A stretch of 63,203 bases of DNA from Okeania sp. SIO2C9. Its GTDB lineage: Bacteria > Cyanobacteriota > Cyanobacteriia > Cyanobacteriales > Microcoleaceae. The notes under the pieces are model-generated. The model saw nothing but the letters and a program-made list of their open reading frames with translations, was not told where the DNA came from and did no database searches. This document shows positions 54,664 through 63,203 of this stretch, piece by piece (the first letter of the stretch is position 1; the number at the start of each line of letters is the position of its first letter). A program made the translations under genes and the position numbers. The stretch lies in contig NZ_JAAHGO010000026.1 in assembly GCF_010672455.1 (NCBI RefSeq), forward strand, positions 5,710 through 68,912. The letters are read 5' to 3'.

Positions 54664-55187
54664 TAATTTAGAATTTAGAATTTAGAATTTAGAATTACCT
54701 CTTCTGAATAAATTAAGAGGATTGGAGCATTAGAATTTATAATTTATAATTTATAATTTTACCAATTTGAAAAAAGAATGCTACAAAAAGGTACATATTC
54801 ATCGGATATACTTAGAAATAGCTGCTCCAGTTAATTTGAGATAGTTATATCTATTTTTTTTCCCTTTTTTTCAAAATTTACCCCTTCTTCCTTCTTCCCT
54901 ATTCCTTCTTTCGTACGGACGTTGCATAAGGGCGTCCCTACCATTTGTAACAGACATTTATCAAATTGGAATTACCTCTTCTGATAAATTAAGAGCATTG
55001 GAACACAAGAATTTAGAATTTAGAATTTAGAATTACCTCTTCTTAATAAATTAAGAGGCTTGATACCTGAATTTTTCGGTAATTATTGGGAGTACCACCG
55101 CCCATCGCCCAAATGGCCAAATAAATTTAGGATCGTATTTGCATTATTCAGATGTAGCATCTTAATTGTGATTCAGGGAAATCTTTC
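54664..55187. repeat. Gap with TAGAATT heptamers and two diverged double-hairpin elements
   Basis: TTAGAATTTAGAATTTAGAA arrays at 54667-54692 and 55013-55032, each followed by ACCTCTTCT...TAAGAGG hairpins; TTTATAATTTATAATTTATA at 54736-54757; GGACGTTGCATAAGGGCGTCC palindrome at about 54917-54940; an AATTTTTCGGTAATTATT left end at 55069. It contains the bicA promoter region, not resolved. Confidence 0.65.
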
Positions 55188-56894
55188 ATGCAAATTACCA
55201 ATACGATTCATTTCCGAAACCTAAAAGGAGATATTTTTGGCGGGTTGACTGCCGCAGTGGTGGCCCTACCAATGGCACTAGCTTTCGGAATTGCTTCTGG
55301 AGCAGGTGCTGCTGCGGGGATGTGGGGAGCAATCTTAGTCGGATTTTTTGCCGCTTTATTTGGTGGCACCCCCAGTCTAATCTCTGAACCAACTGGACCA
55401 ATGACGGTCATTGTCACCGCTGTTATCGCCGAATTAATGGCCGTAAATCCTGAAAATGGTCTAGCAATGGCCTTTACCGTGGTGATGATGGCGGGTATCT
55501 TTCAAATCCTATTTGGAGTCCTGCGGTTGGGGAAGTATATTACGATGCTTCCTTATAACGTCATTTCTGGCTTTATGACAGGAATTGGTGTGATTTTGAT
55601 TTTTTTGCAAATTGCGCCGTTTATCGGTCAAGAAACTCCCTCTGGTGGAGTAATTGGCGTGATAAAGGCTTTCCCTAATTTGATTGCCAATATTAATCCA
55701 TGGGAAACGTTGCTAGGATTAATTACTTTAGGAATTTTGTTCTTTTGTCCCGCCAAACTAAAAAAGTTAGTCCCTCCCCAACTAATAGCTTTGGTAATTG
55801 GCACAGCGATTTCTTTAATTTTCTTTGGAAACATTGAAATTCGGACGATCGCTACAATTGGAGAAATTACCCCCGGTTTACCACAACTGCAAATGCCTAC
55901 ATTTACCGCTGAAAATTTACGGTTAATGTTTGTGAATGCCATGGTTTTGGGTATGGTGGGTTCTATTGATTGTCTATTAACTTGTTTGGTGTCAGATAGT
56001 TTGACCAGAACTGAACATAAATCTAATAAAGAATTAATCAGTCAAGGGGTGGCTAACTTAATTACAGGTTTATGCGGTGGAATTGCTGGTTCTGGAGCCA
56101 CAACAGCAACTGTAGTTAGTATCCAAGCGGGGGGACGCACCGCTTTAGCTGGCATTAGTCGTGCTTTAGCACTGTTGATTGTTGTGTTATGGGCGGCACC
56201 TTTAACTTCCGGAATTCCCCTAGCTGTGTTAGCAGGAATTGTCTTAAAGGTGGGAATTGATATTATTGATTGGGGTTTCCTCAAACGGGTTCACAACATT
56301 TCTTGGAAAGCTGCCGGAATTGTTTATAGTGTGGTACTCCTCACGGTATTTGTGGATTTAATGGTAGCGGTTGCCGTGGGAGTTTTTATCGCCAATATTT
56401 TAACCATTGAACGTCTCGAAGAAATGCAATCTCAGTCTGTAAAAGCGATTACTGATGCAGACGATCAAATCGTAATGACTGATGAAGAAAAGCAAATTTT
56501 GGATTGGGCAAATGGCCGAGTTTTGCTGTTTCATTTGAGCGGGCCAATGATTTTTGGAGTAGCCAAAGCAATTTCCAGAGAACATAGTGCCATTGATAAT
56601 TATGATGTGTTGATTGTCGATTTGAGTGAAGTGCCAATTCTAGGGGTGACTTCTTCTTTAGCGATTGAAAATGCCATTCAAGAGGCGATTGACGCTGGAC
56701 GAAATATAATTATGGTTGGAGCAACTGGAAAGGTAAAACGTCGGTTAGAAAAACTGGGAATTGCTGGCTTAATTCCAGAGAATTACTGGATGGGCAATCG
56801 CCTGACTGCACTTCAGGAAGGTTTACAAATAGTGAAGCAAAAACAAACCTCTATCTATGAAGATATGCAAAAACCTGCTGTTCCAAGTTCTTAA
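55188..56894 (+). CDS. bicA: SulP-type sodium-dependent bicarbonate transporter BicA
   Basis: 568 residues. It begins MQITNTIHFRNLKGDIFGGL, close to characterised cyanobacterial BicA. About 14 transmembrane spans (SulP fold) in residues 15-420, including SEPTGPMTVIVTAVIAELMA, then DSLTRTEHKSNKELISQGVA and AGSGATTATVVSIQAGGRTA, the conserved substrate-site region. Residues ~440-550 are a STAS domain (VLLFHLSGPMIFGVAKAISR ... LGVTSSLAIENAIQEAID). It imports bicarbonate with Na+ at the plasma membrane, feeding the CO2-concentrating mechanism. A uspA gene follows in the opposite orientation 310 bp away. Confidence 0.94.
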   Translation: MQITNTIHFRNLKGDIFGGLTAAVVALPMALAFGIASGAGAAAGMWGAILVGFFAALFGGTPSLISEPTGPMTVIVTAVIAELMAVNPENGLAMAFTVVMMAGIFQILFGVLRLGKYITMLPYNVISGFMTGIGVILIFLQIAPFIGQETPSGGVIGVIKAFPNLIANINPWETLLGLITLGILFFCPAKLKKLVPPQLIALVIGTAISLIFFGNIEIRTIATIGEITPGLPQLQMPTFTAENLRLMFVNAMVLGMVGSIDCLLTCLVSDSLTRTEHKSNKELISQGVANLITGLCGGIAGSGATTATVVSIQAGGRTALAGISRALALLIVVLWAAPLTSGIPLAVLAGIVLKVGIDIIDWGFLKRVHNISWKAAGIVYSVVLLTVFVDLMVAVAVGVFIANILTIERLEEMQSQSVKAITDADDQIVMTDEEKQILDWANGRVLLFHLSGPMIFGVAKAISREHSAIDNYDVLIVDLSEVPILGVTSSLAIENAIQEAIDAGRNIIMVGATGKVKRRLEKLGIAGLIPENYWMGNRLTALQEGLQIVKQKQTSIYEDMQKPAVPSS

Positions 56895-57202
56895 TCCTAT
56901 TGTTCTCACAGAAACAGGATTTTTCCCAACTTGATTTGGCAAGGGGTCTCCCGTTATAATCCGCGATTTAACGGGAGGGAAATTGCCAGCAGCAAATTAA
57001 ACAGGTATCAATGGTAATGAATAATGAATAATTAACAATTAATAATTATCAGAATTTAATTTAACTAAATAAACATCTAATAATTAACAATTAATAGTTA
57101 ATAATCATTATCTTTATTTCATGATTAATTATTCATTATTAATTATTCATTATTTATTGTCTTTATTTCATGATTAATTATTCATGATTAATTATTCATT
57201 AT
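56895..57202. other. Convergent gap with inverted repeat and AT heptamers
   Basis: CTCCCGTT (56948-56955) pairs with AACGGGAG (56970-56977), an 8-bp stem that may mark the bicA transcript end. AATTAATAATTAACAATTAA and TTATTCATGATTAATTATTC tandem units fill 57016-57202. Confidence 0.55.
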
Positions 57203-57613
57203 TTAAGGTACTACCAAAATTGGACAAGGAGACAGATTAATAATCCGGTTACTGACACTATCAGTAGCTCCTTCCTCACTCAAACCAGTACCTCGGCAGC
57301 CAATCACAATTAAATCCGCATTAATCTCATCTGCCACATCACAGATAGTAAAAGCCGGATGGCCTTCCCTTTGGATTGTTTCAGCTTCAATACCCTGCTC
57401 GGCAAATAGAGCCTTAGCTTCCTCTAAAAGTTGGGTAACTGTTTGCTCAGAAGTCATTTCTGGGTGAAATGCTTCCTGGCCTTCTGAAACTACTTCTCGC
57501 ACTGAAATTACTACCAAGCGAGCTTGATATGTCTTGACAATGTTAATCACTTTATCCGCAGCTTCGCGAGCTTCTCGGCTACGGTCTACAGGAAATAGAA
57601 CTGTTTTAAACAT
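57203..57613 (-). CDS. Universal stress protein (UspA family)
   Basis: 136 residues, a single Usp domain: MFKTVLFPVDRSREAREAAD at the start, ADLIVIGCRGTGLSEEGATD SVSNRIINLSPCPILVV at the end. The GxxGxG-9-x-GxxS-like nucleotide-binding loop is largely present (GCRGTG ... SVSN), so ATP binding is plausible. Convergent with bicA; such pairing is common in cyanobacteria but a functional link is not shown. Single-gene unit. Confidence 0.93.
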   Translation of the reverse strand: MFKTVLFPVDRSREAREAADKVINIVKTYQARLVVISVREVVSEGQEAFHPEMTSEQTVTQLLEEAKALFAEQGIEAETIQREGHPAFTICDVADEINADLIVIGCRGTGLSEEGATDSVSNRIINLSPCPILVVP

Positions 57614-57639
57614 AGAAGTATATGTGACGTTCTCCTACA

Positions 57640-58087
57640 TTAAATCAAAAATTATGATGTAGGCTTCCCAACCTCACGGATAGGGTTTTCTGTTTTGCTG
57701 GCGCAACGCTACGCGAACACAGGGAGTGCAACCACTTAACCCTCCGCAGACAGAAACGGTGAGACCCACCGCCTTTTTGTACTAAACAACCCTGTACCCC
57801 AATTCCCTCAATAGTTTGAGCTTTTCACGGGTTGAGCGCGAACTTCACCAGTTGAACCCCATACTCACTATTTGTTTTCATGGTTCTCTCAGGTGCGTAC
57901 TACCGCTTACTGCTTCATAAAACTGATACAAAGCGTCACATAACGTGACAAGTTGATGTTTACTTCCTGCTGTACGGACGTTGCATGCAACGTCCCTAAG
58001 GCCGTCGGTGGTTACTCATCCACAGGCATTGAGGTCAAGCCAACCGCATCTCTACACTCTATACTTACATTTAAGTCTTTGTCAATT
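57640..58087 (-). pseudogene. Decayed tnpB remnant with right-end DNA
   Basis: Minus strand 58086-58012 reads IDKDLNVSIECRDAVGLTSM PVDE and a stop, recognisable as the RuvC-III (DxNxS) C terminus of a TnpB. Downstream to about 57640 is the non-coding right-end type region, with CACGGATAGGG/CCCTGTG-like pairs and AGGTTGGGAAGCCTACATCA at the end. GGACGTTGCATGCAACGTCC, a perfect palindrome, was inserted at about 57974-57993. Confidence 0.6.
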
Positions 58088-58578
58088 AACATAACTAAAA
58101 AAGTCCTCAAACCCTTACTACGCCCTTCCTAGTAGGGAGCGGGATTTCTGGAAAGGTCTATGTCTATATGGATAGACTGCCAGAAATGCGAATAGCAGCG
58201 ATTAGTGCAGAAGATACAAATTTCACCCTCGTTACTACTTGCGTGTGAGAACTAGCGTATTATGTCGATAAATCGCGCAAATTGTTAACTAAGTAGAAAC
58301 TCTCAGTCTAATCACAATAACACAAAAAAAGCACACAACGGAAGCTCTAAGTGGACGCTACGCGGTTTATTTGTTGGTCGGCAATTCCTCTGTCGTTAAC
58401 ATTTGTATAGTGGGAGACCCCTTGCCGACATCAAAGTTGGGGCATGGACTCCGATAAAATGTTTACCGTGAACGAATTGGTGTAACCTAATTTTATCCAT
58501 TTATGAGCATTTTATCCGCTTATGGGCCATACCCCATTAATGGACATTGATAAAACAAATACTTAGGAGATTAATCCT
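58088..58578. other. pgk upstream region
   Basis: CTTCCTAGTAGGGAG and TGGATAGACTGCCAGAAATG hairpin-like segments; GGGAGACCCCTTGCCGACAT near 58412. TTATGAGCATTTTATCCGCTTATGG repeats partly (TTTATCCAT / TTATCCGCT) just before the gene. No gene seen. Confidence 0.4.
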
Positions 58579-59775
58579 GTGACAAAAAAAACTGTAGCAA
58601 ATTTATCGGCATCTGACTTATCTGGCAAAAAAGTACTCATGCGGGCGGACTTTAATGTGCCTGTTGATAATGGTAGTATTACAGATGATACTAGGATTCG
58701 GGCAGCTCTTCCCACAATTCAAGATTTAATTGGCAAAGGTGCAAAAGTTATCTTGACTAGCCATTTTGGACGTCCAAAGGGAAAAGTAAATGAGGATATG
58801 CGTCTGACTCTTGTGGGAGAAAGACTCTCTGAAGTATTGGGTAAGGAAGTTAAAAAGTGTGACGACTGCATTGGTGAGGAAGTAGCTTCTACTGTGGCAG
58901 CGATGCAAGATGGTGATGTAGTGTTGCTGGAGAATGTTCGCTTCTACCCTGGAGAGGAAAAAAATGACCCAGAGTTTGGCAAGCAACTTGCTTCTGTAGC
59001 GGATGTATATGTGAATGATGCTTTTGGAACTGCTCACCGTGCTCATGCTTCCACTGAGGGTGTGACTAAATATTTGAGTCCTTCTGTAGGTGGTTATTTA
59101 ATTGAAAAGGAATTAAAATTCCTCCAAGGTGCAATTGATAATCCCCAAAAACCTTTAGCTGCTATTATTGGTGGTTCTAAGGTTTCTAGTAAAATTGGTG
59201 TGATTGATGCTTTGTTGGATAAGTGCGATAAGCTGCTGTTGGGTGGTGGCATGATTTTCACTTTCTACAAAGCTCGTGGTTTGAGTGTAGGTAAGTCTTT
59301 GGTTGAAGACGATAAGTTGGAATTGGCGAAGTCTCTGGAAGCTAAGGCAAAAGAGAAAGGCGTGGAGATGTTATTACCTACTGATGTAGTTGTAGCTGAT
59401 AAGTTTGACCCAGAAGCTAATACTCAAACCGTTAGTGTTGAAGCTATTCCTGATGGTTGGATGGGTTTAGATATTGGACCTGACTCTGCAAAGGTTTTCC
59501 AAGATGCTTTGGCAGACTGTCAAACTGTGATTTGGAACGGTCCCATGGGTGTGTTTGAAATGGAGAAGTTTGCTAAAGGAACTGAAGCGATCGCGCGTAC
59601 TCTTGCGGATAAGCAGGATGCTATTACTATTATTGGTGGTGGAGACTCTGTTGCTGCTGTGGAGCAGTTGAACTTGGGTGAGAAAATGAGTCACATTTCT
59701 ACTGGTGGTGGTGCTAGTTTGGAATTGTTGGAAGGTAAGGAATTACCAGGTATTGTTGCTTTAGACGAAGCATAA
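58579..59775 (+). CDS. pgk: Phosphoglycerate kinase
   Basis: 398 residues starting at GTG 58579, with AGGAGA (58565-58570) 8 bp upstream. Family motifs: [20 protein letters not shown] (substrate-binding), [79 protein letters not shown] and [14 protein letters not shown] with [18 protein letters not shown]. It catalyses 1,3-bisphosphoglycerate + ADP = 3-phosphoglycerate + ATP in glycolysis, and the reverse in the Calvin cycle. Complete and monocistronic with a strong terminator. Confidence 0.97.
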   Translation: MTKKTVANLSASDLSGKKVLMRADFNVPVDNGSITDDTRIRAALPTIQDLIGKGAKVILTSHFGRPKGKVNEDMRLTLVGERLSEVLGKEVKKCDDCIGEEVASTVAAMQDGDVVLLENVRFYPGEEKNDPEFGKQLASVADVYVNDAFGTAHRAHASTEGVTKYLSPSVGGYLIEKELKFLQGAIDNPQKPLAAIIGGSKVSSKIGVIDALLDKCDKLLLGGGMIFTFYKARGLSVGKSLVEDDKLELAKSLEAKAKEKGVEMLLPTDVVVADKFDPEANTQTVSVEAIPDGWMGLDIGPDSAKVFQDALADCQTVIWNGPMGVFEMEKFAKGTEAIARTLADKQDAITIIGGGDSVAAVEQLNLGEKMSHISTGGGASLELLEGKELPGIVALDEA

Positions 59776-59800
59776 ATTGCTTTAAGCGAACTCGGTAGGT

Positions 59801-59846
59801 GCTTCTCTGTTTTACACTCTAAAATAGGGAAGCATTTTACATTTTT
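59801..59846 (+). terminator. Intrinsic terminator of pgk
   Basis: A 14-bp stem (59801-59814 with 59820-59833, G-U pairs included), loop CACTC, then ATTTTACATTTTT. Confidence 0.8.
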
Positions 59847-61065
59847 GAAGAAGTTATAGCAGTTTTCATTAATATCATGTCCGGTTGAACAGTTATAAAT
59901 CAACGACGGAGGAGTCAGGTAGGAGAGCCGTCGGATTGGCGGGGTACAGGAGGACTGAGTCACAGGGGAAGAAAGAGGAGGAGAAGGAGAAAGTTTTTTA
60001 TCAGTAATGAGTCACAGTCGATGGGGGTATCGCTACCCTATTCATTATTCATTATTCATTATTCATTATTCATTATTCATTATTAATTGTTGAAACCAAT
60101 GCTACCGGATTTGATCTGATATCATGTCTGCTCGGGTAGCGCGATAGAACTCCGTTCCGCGCTGCGAACATAAAAATTTTAGGTGTTAGATGGCGCGATA
60201 GTAGGTGTAAATTCAAGAGGGTACACCGGAAATGGAGCGCAAATGTAAGATATTTATTCAACATTTATGAGGAGAACATTTTTATTATACTTACAGCAGT
60301 TTCGGAGTTAGTGAGGTACAAAATTTAGGACTTTAGGCAACAGCTCCGGAAGGCAACAGAGAATTAATAAACTGTACCTCACTATCCTAAAAAGTGCTGT
60401 AATCATTCGGACCTGTCATGACTCGTTATTTATAACTATTAAACCGGATATCATATAACTCATTATCCAATCCTTGAGTTTGAAAACGGGTGTGTTAAGT
60501 TAAGTTCTTCAGGACTTACGCAGAGACTCTACAGATAGCTAGTGCGAATGCCATTTGCGTTCCGAAAGCTCCGAATTGCACCCCTACAGATGGTGCTTTA
60601 AAAATCCATTTGCGTAAGTCCTGTTAGAGATGAATATTTAAGTTAATTTTTATTAATTGAAGATATGTTTTTTGACTTTACAATTTTCAACTATAGCAAT
60701 ATAAAAAAAAAATTAAATAAAGAAATATTACAGGAAAAAGATTAAATAAAGAAATATTAAAAAAAAAAGATGTATCAATTTTGTTGCTATACGGTTTGAT
60801 ACTCAATGCTTTTCAAAGCTACTATGAATGTATCAATTTTGTTGCTATACGGTTTTATGATCAATGCATTTCAAGCCTACTATATATATATAGTTATAAA
60901 TACGAGTTTTTACTAATACTTTTATGAAGGGATAATGAAGATGTAAGTGAATTTCATGAAGATTCAATGAAGATTCGATGAAACTGTATTTTTCCTCTTG
61001 CAGTTTTCAAGAAAAACGAAATAAGATAATGACATCAAGCAAATTTTATGGAGTTCTATCGAATC
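59847..61065. other. 1.2-kb gene-free gap with several repeat families
   Basis: TCATTATTCATTATTCATTA array at 60043-60082; a broken GGCGTTGG-type MITE at about 60110-60180 (GATCTGATATCATGTCTGCT, GCGCGATAGAACTCCGT); a GTGAGGTACA inverted pair at about 60310-60385; an AGGACTTACGCA MITE (60511-60622); a directly repeated block TGTATCAATTTTGTTGCTAT (60771 and 60829). No gene seen. Confidence 0.6.
60511..60622. mobile_element. AGGACTTACGCA-ended MITE
   Basis: 112 bp with perfect 12-bp terminal inverted repeats AGGACTTACGCA / TGCGTAAGTCCT; internal AGTGCGAATGCCATTTGCGT recalls the GGGCGAATG palindrome. It also contains a GTTCCGAAAGCTCCG short insert. No target duplication seen. Confidence 0.75.
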
Positions 61066-61263
61066 ATGTTAAAAAATACTTTGTTCACTGCTGCTACCAC
61101 TATCGCTGTTGTTGGTTCTTCTCTACCTGCTTTTGCCAACGTTGTACTGCCCCCTAATCCTCAAGAAGTACCTGAACCCATGAGTGTGATCAGTCTGATG
61201 GCATTCACTGGAGGTAGTTTGCTAGCTGTAAAACGTGGAGATTCACAAAAAAAAGGTGAGTAA
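61066..61263 (+). CDS. Short PEP-CTERM protein
   Basis: 65 residues from ATG 61066; the in-frame ATG at 61048 would add six residues ahead of the signal peptide and lacks a ribosome binding site, whereas GGAG (61050-61053) precedes 61066. The signal peptide LKNTLFTAATTIAVVGSSLP AFA is followed by only ~15 residues and then a PEP-CTERM tail: VPEPMSVISLMAFTGGSLLA VKRG. Almost the whole mature protein is sorting signal, so it may be a surface anchor peptide or a remnant of a longer protein. Upstream DNA is AT-rich with a repeated block. Confidence 0.75.
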   Translation: MLKNTLFTAATTIAVVGSSLPAFANVVLPPNPQEVPEPMSVISLMAFTGGSLLAVKRGDSQKKGE

Positions 61264-61284
61264 CAAAGGTTAAATATTAATTGG

Positions 61285-61308
61285 GGTGACAGCTATATAG
61301 AGGTCACC
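61285..61308 (+). terminator. Weak hairpin after the PEP-CTERM gene
   Basis: GGTGAC / GTCACC stem with a 12-base loop followed by TTTGATT. Confidence 0.4.
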
Positions 61309-61527
61309 TTTGATTATCTGTTCTATTCACATCCCTTTTTACTTTTTGTTAGAGATAGCATTTGCCAAGGCGCTTAGGACATAAACGAGAAACATAGCGT
61401 TGGCAGAGCAAGTGCGGCAGCTATATCGCCTCTATGAGATAGTCTAATAATTTGATACTTTTTTCTGTCCTAACCGCTCTGGCAGTTGCTATACAAACTA
61501 TTAGCAAGATTGAAAATCTGAAAAATA

Positions 61528-61639
61528 GGTGTTGCATAATTGCGGGATGATCATCACATTTGCACGCATCTGAAAATGTTGATAGATCAAAACAAATTTT
61601 TTGACACATATCAAAATCATCTCATGGTGATGCAACGCC
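61528..61639. mobile_element. MITE with GGYGTTGCAT termini and 8-bp target duplication
   Basis: 112 bp flanked by direct repeats GAAAAATA (61520-61527 and 61640-61647). Inverted ends GGTGTTGCATAATTGCGGGA TGAT / ATCATCTCATGGTGATGCAACGCC. It lies in a gap (61309-61986) without other genes. Confidence 0.85.
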
Positions 61640-61986
61640 GAAAAATATCCTGTATTACCCGCTCCATTCATACCAAATCCGGTTATCAAAAGTACCTTTT
61701 TCAAATTCATCTCTAACGGGACTTTGATATTTTTGACGGTGAAAATGGCTTCAAATTCAACGGTAGCAAAGAAAATACGTCAACAGGCTAAAAATGGCTT
61801 AAACCTAGATATATCAAGACATAGATTTTTGAGTTTAAAAGCTTGCACAGCAAGGATTCAAGGCTTTTTTTAAGGCATTTTTTGCTAAAGTGCCGCTAAC
61901 CCTTCTGCCTTGCCTTCATAATAAAGCTTCTGTCTAAACCGGATTTAGTATTACATCCATTTTTACTTTTTGTTTAGAGACAAACT

Positions 61987-63203
61987 ATGAGCAATATTAA
62001 CAATCTGAAAAATATTCTGCCTGAACAGGTTACAGTCACCGCTATCCAAAGAAATATTTCAGAAGGCGGACCGCAAGGTCAAAACTTGGATATTGCCTTG
62101 GGTGAACCCAGTTATTTCGATCTGAAAATCAATGATTCCACTAACCTTATCAATGGTTCTTTTGATAGTTATTGTATAGATTTTGATGCAGCATTAACAT
62201 TTGCTGGATATGATTATAATGGTGATGGGGACACTGACGATCAAGATGTTAACCTGCCAACTTTCGGTGTTGATGCTGACGAGACAGATCCAACAGATTT
62301 CTCAGCTTCAGTCTACTCCAGCTATGACACAAGTATTTATGATGAATTAACGAATCGTGGGGTACAGAATCCTCAGAATTTAGGTATGGTCAATTGGTTA
62401 ATTAATAACCAGGACACATTTATCAATCAAGGATTTAGTGCAGCTGATATCCAAACAGCAATTTGGGAATTAATAGATGGTACTCCCAACCTCAGTAACG
62501 ATTTCAGAAATTATTTCACTGATATGTTTGGTGGAATTAGTGATGCCAATGTAGCTGCAATTGTTATTGAAGCACAGAATAATGCTGATTTTGTCCCCCA
62601 GGAAGGAGAAAAAGTAGCTGTTATCCTTGTACCACCAGATAACAATCAAATCATCATTGCTGGTGTGGAATTATCTCCTCAATTCCTTGCTTCTTTAGGA
62701 GACAAGGTATTTTTTGACACTGATGGCGATGGTATCCAAGATGATGGAGAAAATGGAGTAGAAGGAGTAACTGTCACCTTAACTGGTGGTGGAGAAGATG
62801 GTATAATTGGCCAAGGGAACGACGACACCACAGTAACTACTACCACTGATGCAGATGGTATGTATAAGTTCGAGGATCTCAACCCTGGTGAAGAGTATAA
62901 AGTCACATTCTCTGACTTACCGGAAGGATTTGAATTCACCGCTCAAGACCAAGGTGGCGATGATGCTGCTGACTCCGATGCTGACCCAAGCAATGGCATG
63001 ACAGATGTAGTCATCCTAGCACCTGGTGAAGAAAATCTAGATGTGGATGCAGGAATTGTCGCAACTCCCACAGGTACTATCGGAGACACCATATTCCTAG
63101 ACGAAAATGGCAACGGTACACCAGATACAGGTGAAGGAATAGCAGGAGTAGAAGTCAAATTAGATATTGATAGTGATGGAACATTTGATGCCACCGAAAC
63201 TAC
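61987..63203 (+). CDS. Large SdrD-type surface protein with thioester-domain-like N terminus (runs off right edge)
   Basis: 405 complete codons are visible, open to the window end. Residues ~1-230 are a distinct N-terminal domain: C63 in SYCIDFDAAL and Q156 in DIQTAIWELID match the Cys and Gln motifs of bacterial thioester (TED) adhesin domains. From ~236 begin SdrD-B-like repeats: LGDKVFFDTDGDGIQDDGEN and GTIGDTIFLDENGNGTPDTG, each followed by a beta module (SDGMYKFEDLNPGEEYKVTF type; here ADGMYKFEDL). These repeats bind Ca2+ and form stalks. There is no classic signal peptide at the start (MSNINNLKNILPEQ), so type I secretion or an unusual leader is possible. The start is supported by protein-like sequence from codon 1; the ribosome binding site is weak. 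Confidence 0.85.
   Translation, partial: MSNINNLKNILPEQVTVTAIQRNISEGGPQGQNLDIALGEPSYFDLKINDSTNLINGSFDSYCIDFDAALTFAGYDYNGDGDTDDQDVNLPTFGVDADETDPTDFSASVYSSYDTSIYDELTNRGVQNPQNLGMVNWLINNQDTFINQGFSAADIQTAIWELIDGTPNLSNDFRNYFTDMFGGISDANVAAIVIEAQNNADFVPQEGEKVAVILVPPDNNQIIIAGVELSPQFLASLGDKVFFDTDGDGIQDDGENGVEGVTVTLTGGGEDGIIGQGNDDTTVTTTTDADGMYKFEDLNPGEEYKVTFSDLPEGFEFTAQDQGGDDAADSDADPSNGMTDVVILAPGEENLDVDAGIVATPTGTIGDTIFLDENGNGTPDTGEGIAGVEVKLDIDSDGTFDATET

Overview
This AT-rich, repeat-laden 63 kb window comes from a filamentous cyanobacterium, probably a large-genome marine Oscillatoriales type (Trichodesmium, Okeania, Moorena or a relative). The evidence is the many HIP1 octamers (GCGATCGC), a BicA-type bicarbonate transporter, cyanobacterial PEP-CTERM proteins, heptanucleotide tandem arrays in most intergenic gaps and IS200/IS605 tnpB genes. 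The genus is inference.

Layout. 1-4.4 kb: a tandem duplication carrying a PEP-CTERM exported protein, with a third, gutted unit. 4.4-9.1 kb: a Bax-inhibitor-1 family membrane protein, an intact tnpB whose right end abuts its stop codon, prfB (RF2) with its programmed +1 frameshift, and a hypothetical gene. 9.5-12.7 kb: a minus-strand cluster of a zinc-ribbon protein and three related DUF2589-like proteins, the middle one carrying a beta/gamma-crystallin domain. 14.4-24.5 kb: a conflict-gene graveyard with an HTH-AAA ATPase, a broken NACHT gene, a tnpB riddled with short insertions, Uma2 fragments, a PLD-like nuclease, two toxin-antitoxin pairs with intact antitoxins and broken toxins, and a pentapeptide-GUN4 protein. 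25-33 kb: pcrA/uvrD helicase, Crp and AraC regulators and a SpoIIE phosphatase. 33.5-40 kb: an NfeD-like protein and two paralogous CPA2 antiporters with Usp domains, separated by a nested minisatellite. 40.4-46.3 kb: a kinase-formylglycine-generating-enzyme fusion whose C terminus has the codon signature of a diversity-generating retroelement (DGR) variable region, behind a duplicated promoter cassette, then a satellite-like array around a hypothetical gene. 47-53 kb: an HTH-NB-ARC-14xWD40 STAND protein, a pathogen-related/SnoaL-like protein and a frameshifted tnpB. 53.8-59.8 kb: housekeeping genes (rbgA/ylqF, bicA, uspA, pgk) with a decayed tnpB remnant. 60-63.2 kb: a short PEP-CTERM protein and the start of a large SdrD-type surface protein whose N terminus has thioester-domain-like motifs.

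How it fits together. Housekeeping genes are isolated single units in a matrix of non-autonomous mobile repeats. At least four repeat families can be defined here from terminal repeats, target duplications or an empty site. Proteins for sensing or conflict (two proteins sharing an N-terminal HTH, NACHT, kinase-FGE, pentapeptide-GUN4) dominate the accessory part. The strongest lead is the hypervariable kinase-FGE protein; no reverse transcriptase or template repeat was seen in the window, so diversification would have to act in trans. The next leads are the DUF2589/crystallin cluster, the repeat family built of two hairpins plus a heptamer tail, and the possible thioester adhesin.
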